A stretch of 64,000 nucleotides of DNA, taken from positions 58,088-122,087 of the forward strand of contig NZ_JACJRE010000022.1 of NCBI RefSeq assembly GCF_014697075.1, written 5' to 3'. The notes under the pieces were generated by a model. The model saw only the letters and a list, made by a program, of their open reading frames with translations. It did no database searches and was not told the origin of the DNA. The stretch is from Tolypothrix sp. FACHB-123. GTDB lineage: Bacteria > Cyanobacteriota > Cyanobacteriia > Cyanobacteriales > Nostocaceae. The position numbers and the translations under genes are program-made. Of this stretch, positions 44,801 through 53,583 are shown piece by piece (position 1 is the stretch's first letter; each line of letters opens with the position of its first letter).

Positions 44801-45681
44801 CCATAATTTTCATATCCTAGTTGATAGCATCCAGAGCGATCGCCACTAGCAAAAATCGATTCTGCATTATCGAGGATAACTAGACAACGATGCGATCGCA
44901 AATGCGCCATAAATTGCGAAACTAAATCTCCCACATTCTCCGATAAATTCACTGGCTGTCCACAAGCAAAAAATTGCAGCAAATTTACCAGTAATTCTGC
45001 CAACGGCGGACTATTGCGTAAACTCCGCCATACCACAAACTCAAACTCTGCTTGAATTTGCTGTGCTAGTTTTACCCCCAGGGAAGTCTTACCAATCCCA
45101 CCCATTCCCAATAGTGCCACCAAGCGAGTGAGATCACTTAAAATCCAATACTCTAACTTGCTAACTTCCTCCGTACGACCAAAAAAAATCGAAACATCAA
45201 CCGCCTCACCCCAATCGACAAAATTTTGGATTTTGGATTTTGGAGCCACTGCGTTGCGGAGCCAGCGCGTTGCGGGGGTTCCCCCCGTTGTAGCGACTGG
45301 CGTCGGGTCTCCCGCGTTGTAGCAAGTGGCGTGATTTTGGATTGACAAGGAAAAATCTGGTAATTCTTTTTCTCCCCCATCTCCCTCATCTCCCTTATCT
45401 CCTCCACTTCCCCCAGCTTTGCGATAATCGCTTGGGGTTAACTCCAAACCAAAAGCCCGAAAGAAATATTCTAGAGTTTGCTTATCAACACCCTCAGCCC
45501 GTGCCAACACCTTAGAAACCGTAAACGGAGCCAATTGAGTACGATAACTCAACTCTTCGAGCGTAAATCTCGCTCCATCATTTTCCATAACTTCTACTTG
45601 ATACCTAGCCTCCTGAAGCTTTTGAAATCCCAGGAGACTAAGTACAACACCACGCCTGCGTCTTTGCTTGTGCGATTCCAT
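41818..45681 (-). CDS. NB-ARC (STAND) ATPase with 14 WD40 repeats
   Basis: A 1287-residue protein. The N-terminus (1-90) is helical with a possible helix-turn-helix (LEELSYRTQLAPFTVSKVL). The NTPase has Walker A GMGGIGKTS (192-200) and Walker B CLVILDNAES. WD40 units from about residue 665 to 1265 number 14 by their xxxIRLWD ends, enough for two seven-bladed propellers. Such STAND proteins act as ligand-triggered scaffolds; some are defence sensors. Three segments look like repeat insertions: residues 90-106 (Gly/Glu/Asp-rich), 118-144 (YNAGDPTPVATTGGTPATRW) and about 467-484 (LRERLRRTTPLSVQ). The start is ATG 45681; the C-terminus reads into a CCCCTAG repeat. Confidence 0.92.
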   Translation of the reverse strand: MESHKQRRRRGVVLSLLGFQKLQEARYQVEVMENDGARFTLEELSYRTQLAPFTVSKVLARAEGVDKQTLEYFFRAFGLELTPSDYRKAGGSGGDKGDEGDGGEKELPDFSLSIQNHATCYNAGDPTPVATTGGTPATRWLRNAVAPKSKIQNFVDWGEAVDVSIFFGRTEEVSKLEYWILSDLTRLVALLGMGGIGKTSLGVKLAQQIQAEFEFVVWRSLRNSPPLAELLVNLLQFFACGQPVNLSENVGDLVSQFMAHLRSHRCLVILDNAESIFASGDRSGCYQLGYENYGQLFQQLGETAHQSCVLLTSREKPQEVAALEGENLPVRSWQLKGLSAIAALELIRTKSFFCGTDTDWQNLIQHYTGNPLALKIVATTIQELFDGNIGEFFAQGSTVFGSIYDLINQQFHRLSVLEKELMFWLAINREPVNLVELRADLVLPVASMKLLEALDSLSRRSLIEKGRKHTTLRERLRRTTPLSVQEAENRRDHQELGHKDRNSEFAENPVNFTLQPVVMEYVTAQLIQEACAEISGEKSGNYSLFHSHALIKATSKDYIRVAQTKLILQPIIERLLQQLRTKQAIENRLKEILQTLQQQSLNKWEQDVGRFSPELEPTYIGGNILNLLCHLEIDLTGYDFSCLTIWQAYLQDTSLKQVNFAYADLSNSVFAKTLSTVISNTFSPDGKILATAHFDGHFCLWDVKSGQQLITYQGHIGFIWSVAFNPDGKTFVTAGEDANIKIWDVETGQCIQTIQGHDGGVLCVRFSRDGKTLISSSADFSIKIWDLSLGECTKTLTGHSNRVWSVALSPQHPILVSGSEDHSIKLWDLTTGECIQTLHGHGDWLKSLAFSSQGLLVSGSLDKTIRLWDIERGVCLGALTGHLNGILAIAFVDDSNILASCSIDGTIRLWDITTQQCLKTLQGHNNSVNAIAANPQGTQLASGADDFCLRFWDVASGECFRVIKGRSNWIKAIAYHPIFPDTIATGSEDRTVRIWTTDGQCRILSGHTDLIFAVDFTPDGSTIASASADRTIRLWNVSTGQCTKILHGHTGMVTGVAFSPDGRLLASSCYDNHIRLWDTSTGQLLDTLPVHLGMSIAFSPDGKKLAAGSFDQTVRIWDLETRQCYQTLTGNHNWVWSVAFSPDNRTFATGSSFEGITRLWDIETGECLHVLCGHQDLLWAIAFSPDGKMLASCSSDETIKLWDVASGDCLATLTGHNTWVMCLAFSPDGTTLIAGDAYAEIKFWNTQTWRSVNSLNAEQIYHEMNIYGITGLTPAQKSNLLSLGARG

Positions 45682-45716
45682 AGGCTAGGGGATGAGGGAT
45701 TAGAGGCTAGGGGCTA

Positions 45717-45912
45717 GGGAGCAGGGAGCAGGGAGCAGGGGGACAAGAAGTAGCGGTTGACTGTTGTACGGGCGGGTTCACAGATATCCTCGTGGATCAA
45801 CAATGATCTAAATAAACCCGCCCCTACAGACTGTTGACCAATGCCCAATGACGCCAGTTCGCTCAAGTCGGGAAACCCGCCCACGCGACTGGCTCCCCAA
45901 TGCCCAATGCCC
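45717..45912 (-). repeat. Left arm of a ~200-bp inverted repeat (modules B and A)
   Basis: On the minus strand it reads GGGCATT heptamers, module A (45849-45899), module B (45766-45827), CAACAGTCAACC and a GCTCCCTGC run. It is nearly base-for-base the reverse of 47620-47820, so the uspA-pgk segment sits between two inverted copies. Confidence 0.9.
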
Positions 45913-45914
45913 AA

Positions 45915-46331
45915 TTACGGCACAATCAAAACTGGACAAGGTGAAAGATTAATCACGCGGGTAGTGACACTATCTGTTGCACCTTCTTCAGTTAAGCCTA
46001 GACCACGACAACCCATAATTATTAAATCTGCCCCGATTTCGTCAGCCACATCACAAATGGTAAAAGCTGGCTTACCTTGCTTTTCGATAACTTCGGCTTT
46101 AATTCCTTGTTGCTCAAATAAGGTTTGGGCACTTTCGAGTAATTTCGCAACTACTTCTGGTGACACCATCGGATCGGCAACAGGTGCATCTGCGGGCGGT
46201 TCTTCGACCACAGATAGTATTACCAGACGACTACCATACTTTTGAACAACGTTGGTAACCACATCAGCTGCTTCCCTGGCTTCGCGACTTTGATCGATAG
46301 GAAATAAAACTGTCTTGAACATATCTCTCAC
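45915..46331 (-). CDS. uspA: Universal stress protein
   Basis: A 138-residue UspA-family protein. FKTVLFPIDQSREARE begins the Rossmann-like fold, and IIMGCRGLGLTEEGATDS with VLIVP at the end matches the ATP-binding G-x2-G-x9-G(S) pattern in relaxed form. Acts in the cytoplasm in stress responses; ATP binding is likely. Transcribed divergently from pgk with 81 bp between. Its stop is 3 bp from the left inverted-repeat arm. Confidence 0.9.
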   Translation of the reverse strand: MRDMFKTVLFPIDQSREAREAADVVTNVVQKYGSRLVILSVVEEPPADAPVADPMVSPEVVAKLLESAQTLFEQQGIKAEVIEKQGKPAFTICDVADEIGADLIIMGCRGLGLTEEGATDSVTTRVINLSPCPVLIVP

Positions 46332-46412
46332 CTCCGTACCCCAGTCTCCGGTAAAATCTTGATGGTTATACTTTCAAAACAATAACAAAAAGGCGATCGG
46401 GAGGGTCTGGCT

Positions 46413-47615
46413 GTGTCCAAAAAAACTTTAGCAAATTTATCTGCGGCAGATGTATCTGGTAAACGTGCCTTAGTACGGGTGGACTTTAACGTGCCTGTTG
46501 ATGATAGCGGTAACATCACAGACGATACTCGGATTCGGGCAGCTTTGCCAACTATCCAAGACTTAACGCAGAAGGGAGCTAAGGTAATTCTAGCAAGCCA
46601 TTTTGGTCGTCCTAAGGGTGTGGATGACAAATTGCGTTTGACTCCAGTTGCTAAGCGTCTGTCGGAATTACTGGGACAAGAAGTCATTAAAACTGACGAC
46701 TCTATCGGTGATGAAGTTGCTGCCAAAGTTGGGGCTTTACAAAACGGCCAAGTGCTGCTTCTAGAAAACGTCCGCTTCTACAAAGAAGAGGAAAAGAATG
46801 ACCCAGAATTTGCCAAAAAACTGGCAGCTAATGCTGATTTTTATGTCAATGATGCGTTTGGGACTGCACACCGCGCCCATGCTTCTACTGAAGGTGTAAC
46901 TAAATTCCTCAGCCCTTCTGTGGCTGGATATTTGGTTGAGAAGGAATTGGAATATCTGCAAAATGCGATTGAAAATCCCCAACGTCCTTTGGCAGCGATT
47001 ATTGGCGGTTCCAAGGTTTCTAGTAAGATTGGCGTCATTGAAACACTACTAGAGAAGTGTGACAAGCTAATCATCGGCGGTGGGATGATTTTCACATTCT
47101 ACAAAGCCCGTGGTTTGAATGTTGGTAAGTCTCTGGTTGAAGAAGACAAGCTAGAACTAGCGAAATCTTTAGAAGCCAAAGCTAAAGAACGCGGTGTTAC
47201 CTTACTGTTCCCCACAGATGTGGTAGTAGCAGATAAGTTTGCTCCTGATGCCAATGCTACAACCGTCAGCATCGACAACATCCCCGATGATGGCATGGGT
47301 TTAGATATTGGCCCAGACTCAGTTAAAGTATTCCAAGCAGCTCTTGCAGATTGCAAATCAGTAATTTGGAACGGGCCAATGGGTGTATTTGAGTTTGATA
47401 AATTTGCTGTAGGTACAGAAGCGATCGCTCATACCTTAGCAGAAATTGGCAAAACAGGCGCAACCACCATCATCGGCGGCGGCGACTCTGTAGCAGCTGT
47501 AGAAAAAGTTGGTTTAGCCGATCAAATGAGTCACATCTCCACCGGCGGCGGCGCTAGCTTGGAGTTACTCGAAGGTAAAGTATTACCTGGAATTGCCGCT
47601 TTAGATGAAGCTTAA
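46413..47615 (+). CDS. pgk: Phosphoglycerate kinase
   Basis: Glycolytic and Calvin-cycle enzyme interconverting 1,3-bisphosphoglycerate and 3-phosphoglycerate, 400 residues. The family signature [10 protein letters not shown], substrate residues [27 protein letters not shown] start, [11 protein letters not shown] and the ATP loop [13 protein letters not shown] are all present. The start is GTG 46413 with GGGAGG 8 nt upstream. Enclosed with uspA between inverted repeat arms; its stop is 4 bp before the right arm. Confidence 0.97.
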   Translation: MSKKTLANLSAADVSGKRALVRVDFNVPVDDSGNITDDTRIRAALPTIQDLTQKGAKVILASHFGRPKGVDDKLRLTPVAKRLSELLGQEVIKTDDSIGDEVAAKVGALQNGQVLLLENVRFYKEEEKNDPEFAKKLAANADFYVNDAFGTAHRAHASTEGVTKFLSPSVAGYLVEKELEYLQNAIENPQRPLAAIIGGSKVSSKIGVIETLLEKCDKLIIGGGMIFTFYKARGLNVGKSLVEEDKLELAKSLEAKAKERGVTLLFPTDVVVADKFAPDANATTVSIDNIPDDGMGLDIGPDSVKVFQAALADCKSVIWNGPMGVFEFDKFAVGTEAIAHTLAEIGKTGATTIIGGGDSVAAVEKVGLADQMSHISTGGGASLELLEGKVLPGIAALDEA

Positions 47616-47618
47616 TTA

Positions 47619-47845
47619 ATTGGGCATTGGGCATTGGGCATTGGGCATTGGGGAGCCAGTCGCGTGGGCGGGTTTCCCGACTTGAGCGAACTGGCGTCAT
47701 TGGGCATTGGTCAACAGTCTGTAGGGGCGGGTTTATTTAGATCATTGTTGATCCACGAGGATATCTGTGAACCCGCCCGTACAACAGTCAACCGCTACTT
47801 CTTGTCCCCCCGCTCCCTGCTCCTTGTCCCCTAGCCCCTAGCCCC
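47619..47845 (+). repeat. Right arm of the ~200-bp inverted repeat (modules A and B)
   Basis: GGGCATT heptamers, module A (47650-47700), GGGCATTGGTCAACAGTCT, module B (47721-47782), CAACAGTCAACCGCTACTTC and a GCTCCCTGC/CCCCTAG run. Differences from the left arm are confined to the heptamer counts and the terminal C-rich run. Confidence 0.9.
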
Positions 47846-47955
47846 TATTCCAAAGAACCATTACACTTCATTGCAAAATGAAAAGTTAGTCCAGACAACG
47901 TGATAGGTTGTGTCTTGTGAAAAAACTTCACCAGACTAATTCAAGGAGAATACCA

Positions 47956-48162
47956 GTGGCAATGGAATCAAATCTCTTAACAGACACAACTGTAGTCAAT
48001 GAAGATTTTAGCGAGTATGTAGCCCACCTCCAGCTACACATGACTTTACAAGCTCGCAATCTGGTTCCACCTCTGAAGCAAAATCTTGAAGATAGCCGAG
48101 AACAATTACTCCATCAAACCCAAGCCTACTTTGAAAAGTTGGCATCTCGCCAAGGCTTGTAA
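47956..48162 (+). CDS. Small conserved hypothetical protein
   Basis: A 68-residue protein. AAGGAG (47943-47948) lies 7 nt before GTG 47956 and 13 nt before ATG 47962; GTG is preferred. The helical core EYVAHLQLHMTLQARNLVPP is followed by a Gln/Glu-rich second helix. No known motif. Likely a short cyanobacterial conserved protein; a hairpin-free AT-rich spacer follows. Confidence 0.6.
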   Translation: MAMESNLLTDTTVVNEDFSEYVAHLQLHMTLQARNLVPPLKQNLEDSREQLLHQTQAYFEKLASRQGL

Positions 48163-48370
48163 ATTATCGAAATCTTAAATTAAAATTTACCTAAAATTAA
48201 AGCAGATATTGTTGATTAATGCTATGAGTGTTATCATCAAATCTGCTTTTTTTGTTGAATTTACGTATTTATTTAATAAGATCACTCTTTTGGATCGCTA
48301 GCAAAAGGCGGAAAGCCGCTAATATTATTATTACAGCACTTACTCAGCAAGAGCAGTTAATTAAGGCTTA

Positions 48371-49627
48371 ATGGCGGCTCGAATTAAAATGACTTCATTA
48401 CTTCCTCGAAATCTCAGCGTTATCATCAGACCAGTCCAATACCGGGATCTGGATGGTATCGAACGCCTAAATCAAGAGTCATTCGCAGCCCAAACCCCTA
48501 AAGGAGCAGGCTCTGCCACGCGCCAAATGCAATGGCTGCGACGCTGGTATGGCTTTTTGAAATTTTTAAGTTGGTTTCCTAACCCCTTACAATACCTGTT
48601 TTGTTCCTATGTGGCGGAGCAGGGGCGATCGCTCTTAGGGATGATTCAAGTATCGCCGTTTAACCGCACGCGCAGTACTTGGCGGGTTGATCAGGTGATG
48701 CTTGACCGAGCTACTGACAAGCAAGTAACTGGTTCCCAGCTTTTACGCCATTGCTTTGAGTCGATTGTCGAGGCGCGCACTTGGGTACTAGAAGTAAATG
48801 TCAACGATTTAGAGGCGCTAGCACTATATCGGCAAAATGGATTTCAGCGACTGGCGGAGATGACTTATTGGGAAATCGAACCCCAATTGTTGACTGAATT
48901 GGCGCAAGGCGAGCCAGATTTACCCAATTTATTACCAATTAGTAATGCTGATGCTCAATTGCTCTATCAACTAGATACAGCATCTATGCCGCCATTGGTG
49001 CGTCAGGTGTTTGATCGCAATACCCGCGACTTCAAAACGAGTTTGTTTGGAGCCTTAAGCGATGCTGTTAAGCAATGGGTGATGAAAACTGAAGTAGTTA
49101 GTGGCTACGTATTTGAACCCCAACGCAAAGCAGCAATTGGACATTTTCAGGTGCAACTAGATCGCAAGGGAATTACCCCGCATATCGCCACCCTGACAGT
49201 TCACCCCGCCTACACTTGGTTATATCCAGAGTTGCTGTCCCAACTAGCGCGGATTGTCCAAGATTTTCCTCAGCAAGGTTTGCAACTAGCCTCCTCTGAT
49301 TATCAGCCAGAGCGAGAAGAGTATTTAGAACGCATTGGTGCTAAACGCATAGAACATACTTTGATCATGTCGCGCTCGGTTTGGCATAAACTCCGGGAGT
49401 CAAAATTTGTCTCTCTAGAGGGAATTCAGTGGCCGGAAGTGTTGCAAGGCTTGCAACCAGCACGCAAACCGATCCCAGGGGGTATGTCATGGACGCAACA
49501 ACTCCAAAAGCGATCGCCCGAGCGATCCTTACCCACCAAATCCGAACCTCCAACTTTTGGCAATAAACCCGCGAATATCGAAGCATCTTCGCAGCCAGAA
49601 TCAGCAGACCCACAGCAACAGCAGTAG
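48371..49627 (+). CDS. GNAT-domain protein
   Basis: A 418-residue protein. Residues about 17-165 form a GNAT domain (IIRPVQYRDLDGIERLNQES, RVDQVMLDRATDKQVTGSQL, LALYRQNGFQRL). The rest (170-350) looks like a second, diverged GNAT-like unit (ATLTVHPAYTWLYPELLS), and the last 60 residues are polar and probably disordered. The substrate is unknown. It ends 28 bp before ruvX, so the two may be co-transcribed. Confidence 0.8.
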   Translation: MAARIKMTSLLPRNLSVIIRPVQYRDLDGIERLNQESFAAQTPKGAGSATRQMQWLRRWYGFLKFLSWFPNPLQYLFCSYVAEQGRSLLGMIQVSPFNRTRSTWRVDQVMLDRATDKQVTGSQLLRHCFESIVEARTWVLEVNVNDLEALALYRQNGFQRLAEMTYWEIEPQLLTELAQGEPDLPNLLPISNADAQLLYQLDTASMPPLVRQVFDRNTRDFKTSLFGALSDAVKQWVMKTEVVSGYVFEPQRKAAIGHFQVQLDRKGITPHIATLTVHPAYTWLYPELLSQLARIVQDFPQQGLQLASSDYQPEREEYLERIGAKRIEHTLIMSRSVWHKLRESKFVSLEGIQWPEVLQGLQPARKPIPGGMSWTQQLQKRSPERSLPTKSEPPTFGNKPANIEASSQPESADPQQQQ

Positions 49628-49655
49628 AGTGATATCTTAGGAGCAACCACAGCCA

Positions 49656-50105
49656 TTGATTTCAGCATTAGGATTAGATTTAGGGCGCAAGCGCATTGGC
49701 GTAGCAGGTTGTGATGGTACCGGCTTAATCGCTACGGGAATCGCTACCATTGAGCGCACATCTTTCGCCCAAGATGTCGAGCAACTCAAACAAATAGTTG
49801 AGGATCGCCAAGTGCAGGTGCTAGTAATTGGCTTACCTTATTCAATGGATGGCTCCTTAGGATTTCAAGCCCGTCAAGTGCAAAAGTTAGCAAAAAGGCT
49901 GGCGAAAGCTCTCAATTTGCCGATGGAATACATGGATGAGCGATTAACCTCATATCAAGCAGAGCAACTGCTCAAAGCGGAAAATCGCTCCCCATCACGC
50001 CACAAAGCCTTAATTGACAGAAAAGCCGCCGCCTTAATTTTGCAACAATGGCTTGATGCTCGGCGCGCTCAATCTCGCAGTTCAGCGGTATCTGTTGAGT
50101 ATTGA
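49656..50105 (+). CDS. ruvX: RuvX/YqgF pre-16S rRNA nuclease family protein
   Basis: A 149-residue RNase H-like protein (YqgF). Seen: ALGLDLGRKRIGVAGCD at the start with the first metal-binding Asp, VLVIGLPYSMDG, the YMDERLTSYQAEQLL motif and DRKAAALILQQWL at the end. It matures 16S rRNA 5' ends in other bacteria and was once annotated as a Holliday junction resolvase. The start must be TTG 49656, with AGGAG 12 nt upstream. Confidence 0.92.
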   Translation: MISALGLDLGRKRIGVAGCDGTGLIATGIATIERTSFAQDVEQLKQIVEDRQVQVLVIGLPYSMDGSLGFQARQVQKLAKRLAKALNLPMEYMDERLTSYQAEQLLKAENRSPSRHKALIDRKAAALILQQWLDARRAQSRSSAVSVEY

Positions 50106-50252
50106 TACCTTTTAACATGATATTCTGAAAACTGTTACCCGGCAGTTGTATATAAAACTCAACCTATTTATTGAGATTTATTTCATTAAATAGTTGAGCA
50201 AATTCAAATTTCACATTTGCTGGTTTTTATAAAAAAGTTCCACACCTCGGCT

Positions 50253-50825
50253 ATGTTTTCTTCTCCATTTTCCGACGATAACGATAACGATCGCACTGGC
50301 TCCATCAGTCTCACGGACGAAAAAGGGCGCATTCTCGATTGTTATATTGAGCATTCCCTGGAAGTAGATGGGCAAGAATATGTTTTACTACTACCTGTCG
50401 ATTCACCTGTAGAAATTTTTGCTTGGCAAGGTGAAGATGAGGAAGAAGAAGCTGTTCTGGTAGAAGATGATCTGACTATTGACAAGATTTTCCCTACAGC
50501 CCAAGCTGTCTTATCCGAGCAGAATTTAATATTAAAAAATACTGCCTACGCTCTCACTGTTTCTGGTGATTTACCTCCTGTAGAAGAATCTGAACTCTTC
50601 ACCTTAGAAATTGAAGATGATGAAGCAGATTTAGAACCAGAGCAATTACAACTCCTAGCTAGGTTCTACGATGAAGAGCAGGAATACGCAATTTACACCC
50701 CTCTCGATCCCCTGCTATTTTTTGCGCGGATAGCTAAAAACGGAGAGCCACACCTTCTTTCTCCAGAGGAATTCCGCAAAGTACAACCATTGTTAGAAGA
50801 ACATCTTTTTAACGAAGTTGAATAA
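50253..50825 (+). CDS. DUF3727/DUF1292 domain protein
   Basis: A 190-residue acidic protein. The N-half (GSISLTDEKGRILDCYIEHSLEVDG start) is the DUF1292-like domain, the C-half (LARFYDEEQEYAIYTPLDP) the DUF3727 part typical of cyanobacteria and chloroplasts. ATG 50253 is chosen; the frame from TTG 50217 adds 12 residues. Function unknown. A possible hairpin (TTGCCAAAAA / TTTTTTGGCAA) lies just after the stop. Confidence 0.82.
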   Translation: MFSSPFSDDNDNDRTGSISLTDEKGRILDCYIEHSLEVDGQEYVLLLPVDSPVEIFAWQGEDEEEEAVLVEDDLTIDKIFPTAQAVLSEQNLILKNTAYALTVSGDLPPVEESELFTLEIEDDEADLEPEQLQLLARFYDEEQEYAIYTPLDPLLFFARIAKNGEPHLLSPEEFRKVQPLLEEHLFNEVE

Positions 50826-51326
50826 TTGCCAAAAATAATCCAATTCCCGAACTATAAATTGCGAAAAAGAGCAATTTTTTGGCAAAAATTCAGCAATGTA
50901 TTGTAGCTGGTTAGCAATATTTGATATTCAGCTAAATTCTTTTTGTATAGGAACTACCAAATCAAAGCTATCCACTTCATAAATTTGCTAATCGCATTAC
51001 TGCTAGGTTTGGGATTATCCCAGCCCTACAGTTTGCGATAATTTATTTTTTATTCCCATTCAAATGAGTTTTATTCGTAGTCAGGACTCAAGTGCTGACT
51101 CTGAATTAACCAAACTCATCTAAACTTTGATAATTAACTACTGCTTGGCAAGGCTACCAGGCAAGCTATATTCTAAAAAAACTAAGTAATTGTATTTTGT
51201 GAAACGCTATCATAGCACAAGTGTGCTTTGTTATTTATAACAAAATACAAAGTATTTGTTGTCGAAATTTACAAAGTCAAACAATACTCATTCCTTAGTA
51301 AATTACCACATCCTTAACTCTGAAAT
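50826..51326. other. 500-bp AT-rich gap before yqeG
   Basis: No gene is supported. It starts with TTGCCAAAAA (50825-50834), whose complement TTTTTTGGCAA occurs at 50876-50886, a possible terminator for the DUF3727 gene. A nested stem-loop lies at 51064-51119. The remainder is AT-rich. Confidence 0.6.
51064..51119 (+). other. Nested stem-loop upstream of yqeG
   Basis: Outer arms ATGAGTTT (51064-51071) and AAACTCAT (51112-51119) pair perfectly; an inner stem AGTCAG (51079-51084) / CTGACT (51095-51100) closes a 10-nt loop. No T-run follows. It could be a cis-regulatory leader or a small RNA; it lies about 210 bp before yqeG. Confidence 0.45.
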
Positions 51327-51869
51327 ATGGCTTGGAATAACCTTTTGCAGCCTGACTTGATTTTGGCAGGTTCAATTTTAAACCTGACACCAGACATTAT
51401 CCAACAGTATGGATTGAAAGGATTGGTGCTAGATGTGGATGAAACTTTAGTACCGATGAAAGTTGGAGCAGTTTCGCCAGAATTACGTGAATGGGTAGAA
51501 CAAATCCGCGCTCATACCATCTTGTGGTTGGTGAGTAATAACCTAAGCGAAATGAGAATTGGGGGAATCGCGCGTTCTTTAAACCTCCCTTATTACCTCG
51601 GTGCGGCTAAACCTTCACGACGCAAAATTAGAGCCGCACTCAGAGCCATGAATTTACCAGTCCATCAAGTAGGTATGGTAGGCGATCGCTTATTTACCGA
51701 TGTCTTAGCAGGTAATCGCTTAGGTATGTTCACCATCCTAGTAGAACCGATGATTCACCCAGATGCAGAATTGTTGCGTTCACACCCCATCAGAAACTTT
51801 GAAGTCTGGGTATCCGAAGCCTTGGGAGCCTCCATCAGCCCCAAGTACACAAAAATTCGTAAACATTGA
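51327..51869 (+). CDS. YqeG-family HAD phosphatase
   Basis: A 180-residue HAD subclass IIIA phosphatase. Motif I is LVLDVDETLVP with the nucleophile Asp, motif II LVSNN, motif III the Lys in AAKPSRRKI, motif IV MVGDRLFTDVLAGNRLG. Similar plant and yeast proteins dephosphorylate phosphatidylglycerophosphate, so a role in phosphatidylglycerol synthesis is possible. ATG 51327. A T-rich spacer and heptamers follow. Confidence 0.9.
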   Translation: MAWNNLLQPDLILAGSILNLTPDIIQQYGLKGLVLDVDETLVPMKVGAVSPELREWVEQIRAHTILWLVSNNLSEMRIGGIARSLNLPYYLGAAKPSRRKIRAALRAMNLPVHQVGMVGDRLFTDVLAGNRLGMFTILVEPMIHPDAELLRSHPIRNFEVWVSEALGASISPKYTKIRKH

Positions 51870-52049
51870 TAATAAGTCAGAAAAGTAAATCTAAAAAAAT
51901 AATTAAGGAATCTTTCGCAATGAAAAAAATCTGAGATTATAAGTATTAATAACATCGGGTCAGCCAAAAAAGACCCAAGCCGATAATAAATAAATTTAAA
52001 ACCGTAAAGCGTCAGACTTCACTTATAGAAGACCTGGCGCTTTACAATT

Positions 52050-52155
52050 TTTATAGTCAGTGGTCAGTGGTCAGTGGTTAGTTGTCAGTTGTCAGTTGTC
52101 CAATGCCCCATGCCCAATGCCCCATGCCCAATGCCCCATGCCCCATGCCCAATGC
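52050..52155. repeat. GTCAGTG/GTTGTCA and ATGCCCC/ATGCCCA heptamers before proB
   Basis: Two tandem heptamer types in a row: CAGTGGT/GTTGTCA (52050-52097) and ATGCCCC/ATGCCCA (52103-52155). The last ATGCCCA is the proB start codon region (52152). The array is partly translatable in the proB frame. Confidence 0.85.
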
Positions 52156-53261
52156 CCAAAACCATCGTCGTTAAAATTGGTACTTCTAGCCTGACTCAAC
52201 CGGAAACAGGACAATTAGCACTGTCTACAATCGCTACCTTGGCGGAAACCCTATCTGATTTAAGACGCCAAGGACATCAGGTGATTTTGGTGTCTTCTGG
52301 TGCGGTGGGGGTGGGTTGCGCGCGCTTGGGTTTAACAGAACGCCCAAAAGCGATCGCACTTAAACAAGCAGTAGCAGCCGTTGGACAAGGGCGGTTAATG
52401 CGGGTGTATGACGATCTATTTACCACCCTGCAACAGCCCATTGCCCAGGTGTTATTAACCCGTAGCGATTTAGTACAGCGTAGTCGCTATCTCAACATCT
52501 ACAATACCTTTCGGGAATTGCTGGGATTGGGAGTGATTCCGGTAGTTAATGAGAACGATACGGTGGCGGTGGATGAGCTAAAATTTGGCGATAATGACAC
52601 TCTTTCGGCATTAGTTGCCAGTTTGGTGGAAGCAGATTGGCTATTTTTGCTGACTGACGTGGATAGATTGTACTCGGCCGATCCCCGTTCCGTACCCGAT
52701 GCCCAACCCATCGCCTTGGTAAGCAGTATTAAAGAATTAGCCGAATTACAGGTACAAACAGGTGCGCAAGGTTCCCAATGGGGTACTGGGGGAATGGTGA
52801 CGAAAATTTCCGCCGCCAGAATTGCGATCGCAGCTGGTGTGCGTACTGTGATTACCCAAGGGCGATTTCCCCGCAATATTGAAAAAATCATCGCTGGCGA
52901 ACCCATCGGTACCCATTTTGAACCTCAACCAGAACCAACCTCAGCCCGTAAACGCTGGATTGCTTACGGTCTTGTACCGATGGGAAAATTATATTTAGAT
53001 GCAGGAGCGATCGCGGCGATTTCCCAAAGCGGAAAATCATTATTAGCAGCGGGTATTAAAGCCGTAGAAGGAGAATTCGATACTCAAGAAGCCGTGCAAC
53101 TGTGTGATAGTCAAGGTAACGAAATTGCTAGAGGACTAGTGAATTACAACAGCGAAGAATTGCAAAAAATTCGTGGCTGTCACTCCCGCGAAATTCCCCA
53201 AATTTTAGGCTATGGCGGCGCAGAAACCGTAATTCATCGGGATAATTTGGTTTTGACTTAA
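52152..53261 (+). CDS. proB: Glutamate 5-kinase
   Basis: First step of proline synthesis: phosphorylates glutamate at the 5 position, cytoplasmic. 369 residues. The amino-acid kinase domain ([37 protein letters not shown]-like [20 protein letters not shown] start, [12 protein letters not shown]) is followed by a C-terminal PUA domain (about 270-365, [19 protein letters not shown]). The start is taken at ATG 52152, where conserved sequence begins ([10 protein letters not shown]). No ribosome site is visible because the upstream 50 bp are ATGCCCC heptamers; ATGs at 52110 and 52131 within the array are in frame and could start a longer form. Confidence 0.95.
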   Translation: MPKTIVVKIGTSSLTQPETGQLALSTIATLAETLSDLRRQGHQVILVSSGAVGVGCARLGLTERPKAIALKQAVAAVGQGRLMRVYDDLFTTLQQPIAQVLLTRSDLVQRSRYLNIYNTFRELLGLGVIPVVNENDTVAVDELKFGDNDTLSALVASLVEADWLFLLTDVDRLYSADPRSVPDAQPIALVSSIKELAELQVQTGAQGSQWGTGGMVTKISAARIAIAAGVRTVITQGRFPRNIEKIIAGEPIGTHFEPQPEPTSARKRWIAYGLVPMGKLYLDAGAIAAISQSGKSLLAAGIKAVEGEFDTQEAVQLCDSQGNEIARGLVNYNSEELQKIRGCHSREIPQILGYGGAETVIHRDNLVLT

Positions 53262-53264
53262 GAT

Positions 53265-53360
53265 ATGGGGCATTGGGCATGGGGCATTGGGGAGCCAGTC
53301 GCGTGGGCGGGTTTCCCGACTTGAGCGAACTGGCGTCATTGGGCATTGGGCATGGGAAAG
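53265..53360 (+). repeat. Module A repeat with GGGCATT heptamers
   Basis: GGGGCATTGGGCATGGGG, module A (53289-53340) and another GGGCATTGGGCAT stretch, directly behind proB. Module B is absent here. Confidence 0.85.
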
Positions 53361-53583
53361 AGAGATATTTATGTTTGCTTGTGAATTTTCCCATGATTAG
53401 TTGTTTTGAAATAGGGCGCTTAGATTAGGGCATAGGGTATGGGATAGCAGAGGGGCAAGGAATTTTAGATTTGAGACTTCGTCGTGAGCGCTCAGTCGAA
53501 CGATTTGCAATTTTGGATTCTAATCTAAAATTTAAAATCCAAAATCCAAAATTGTTTCAATGCCCAATGCCCCATACCCATTA

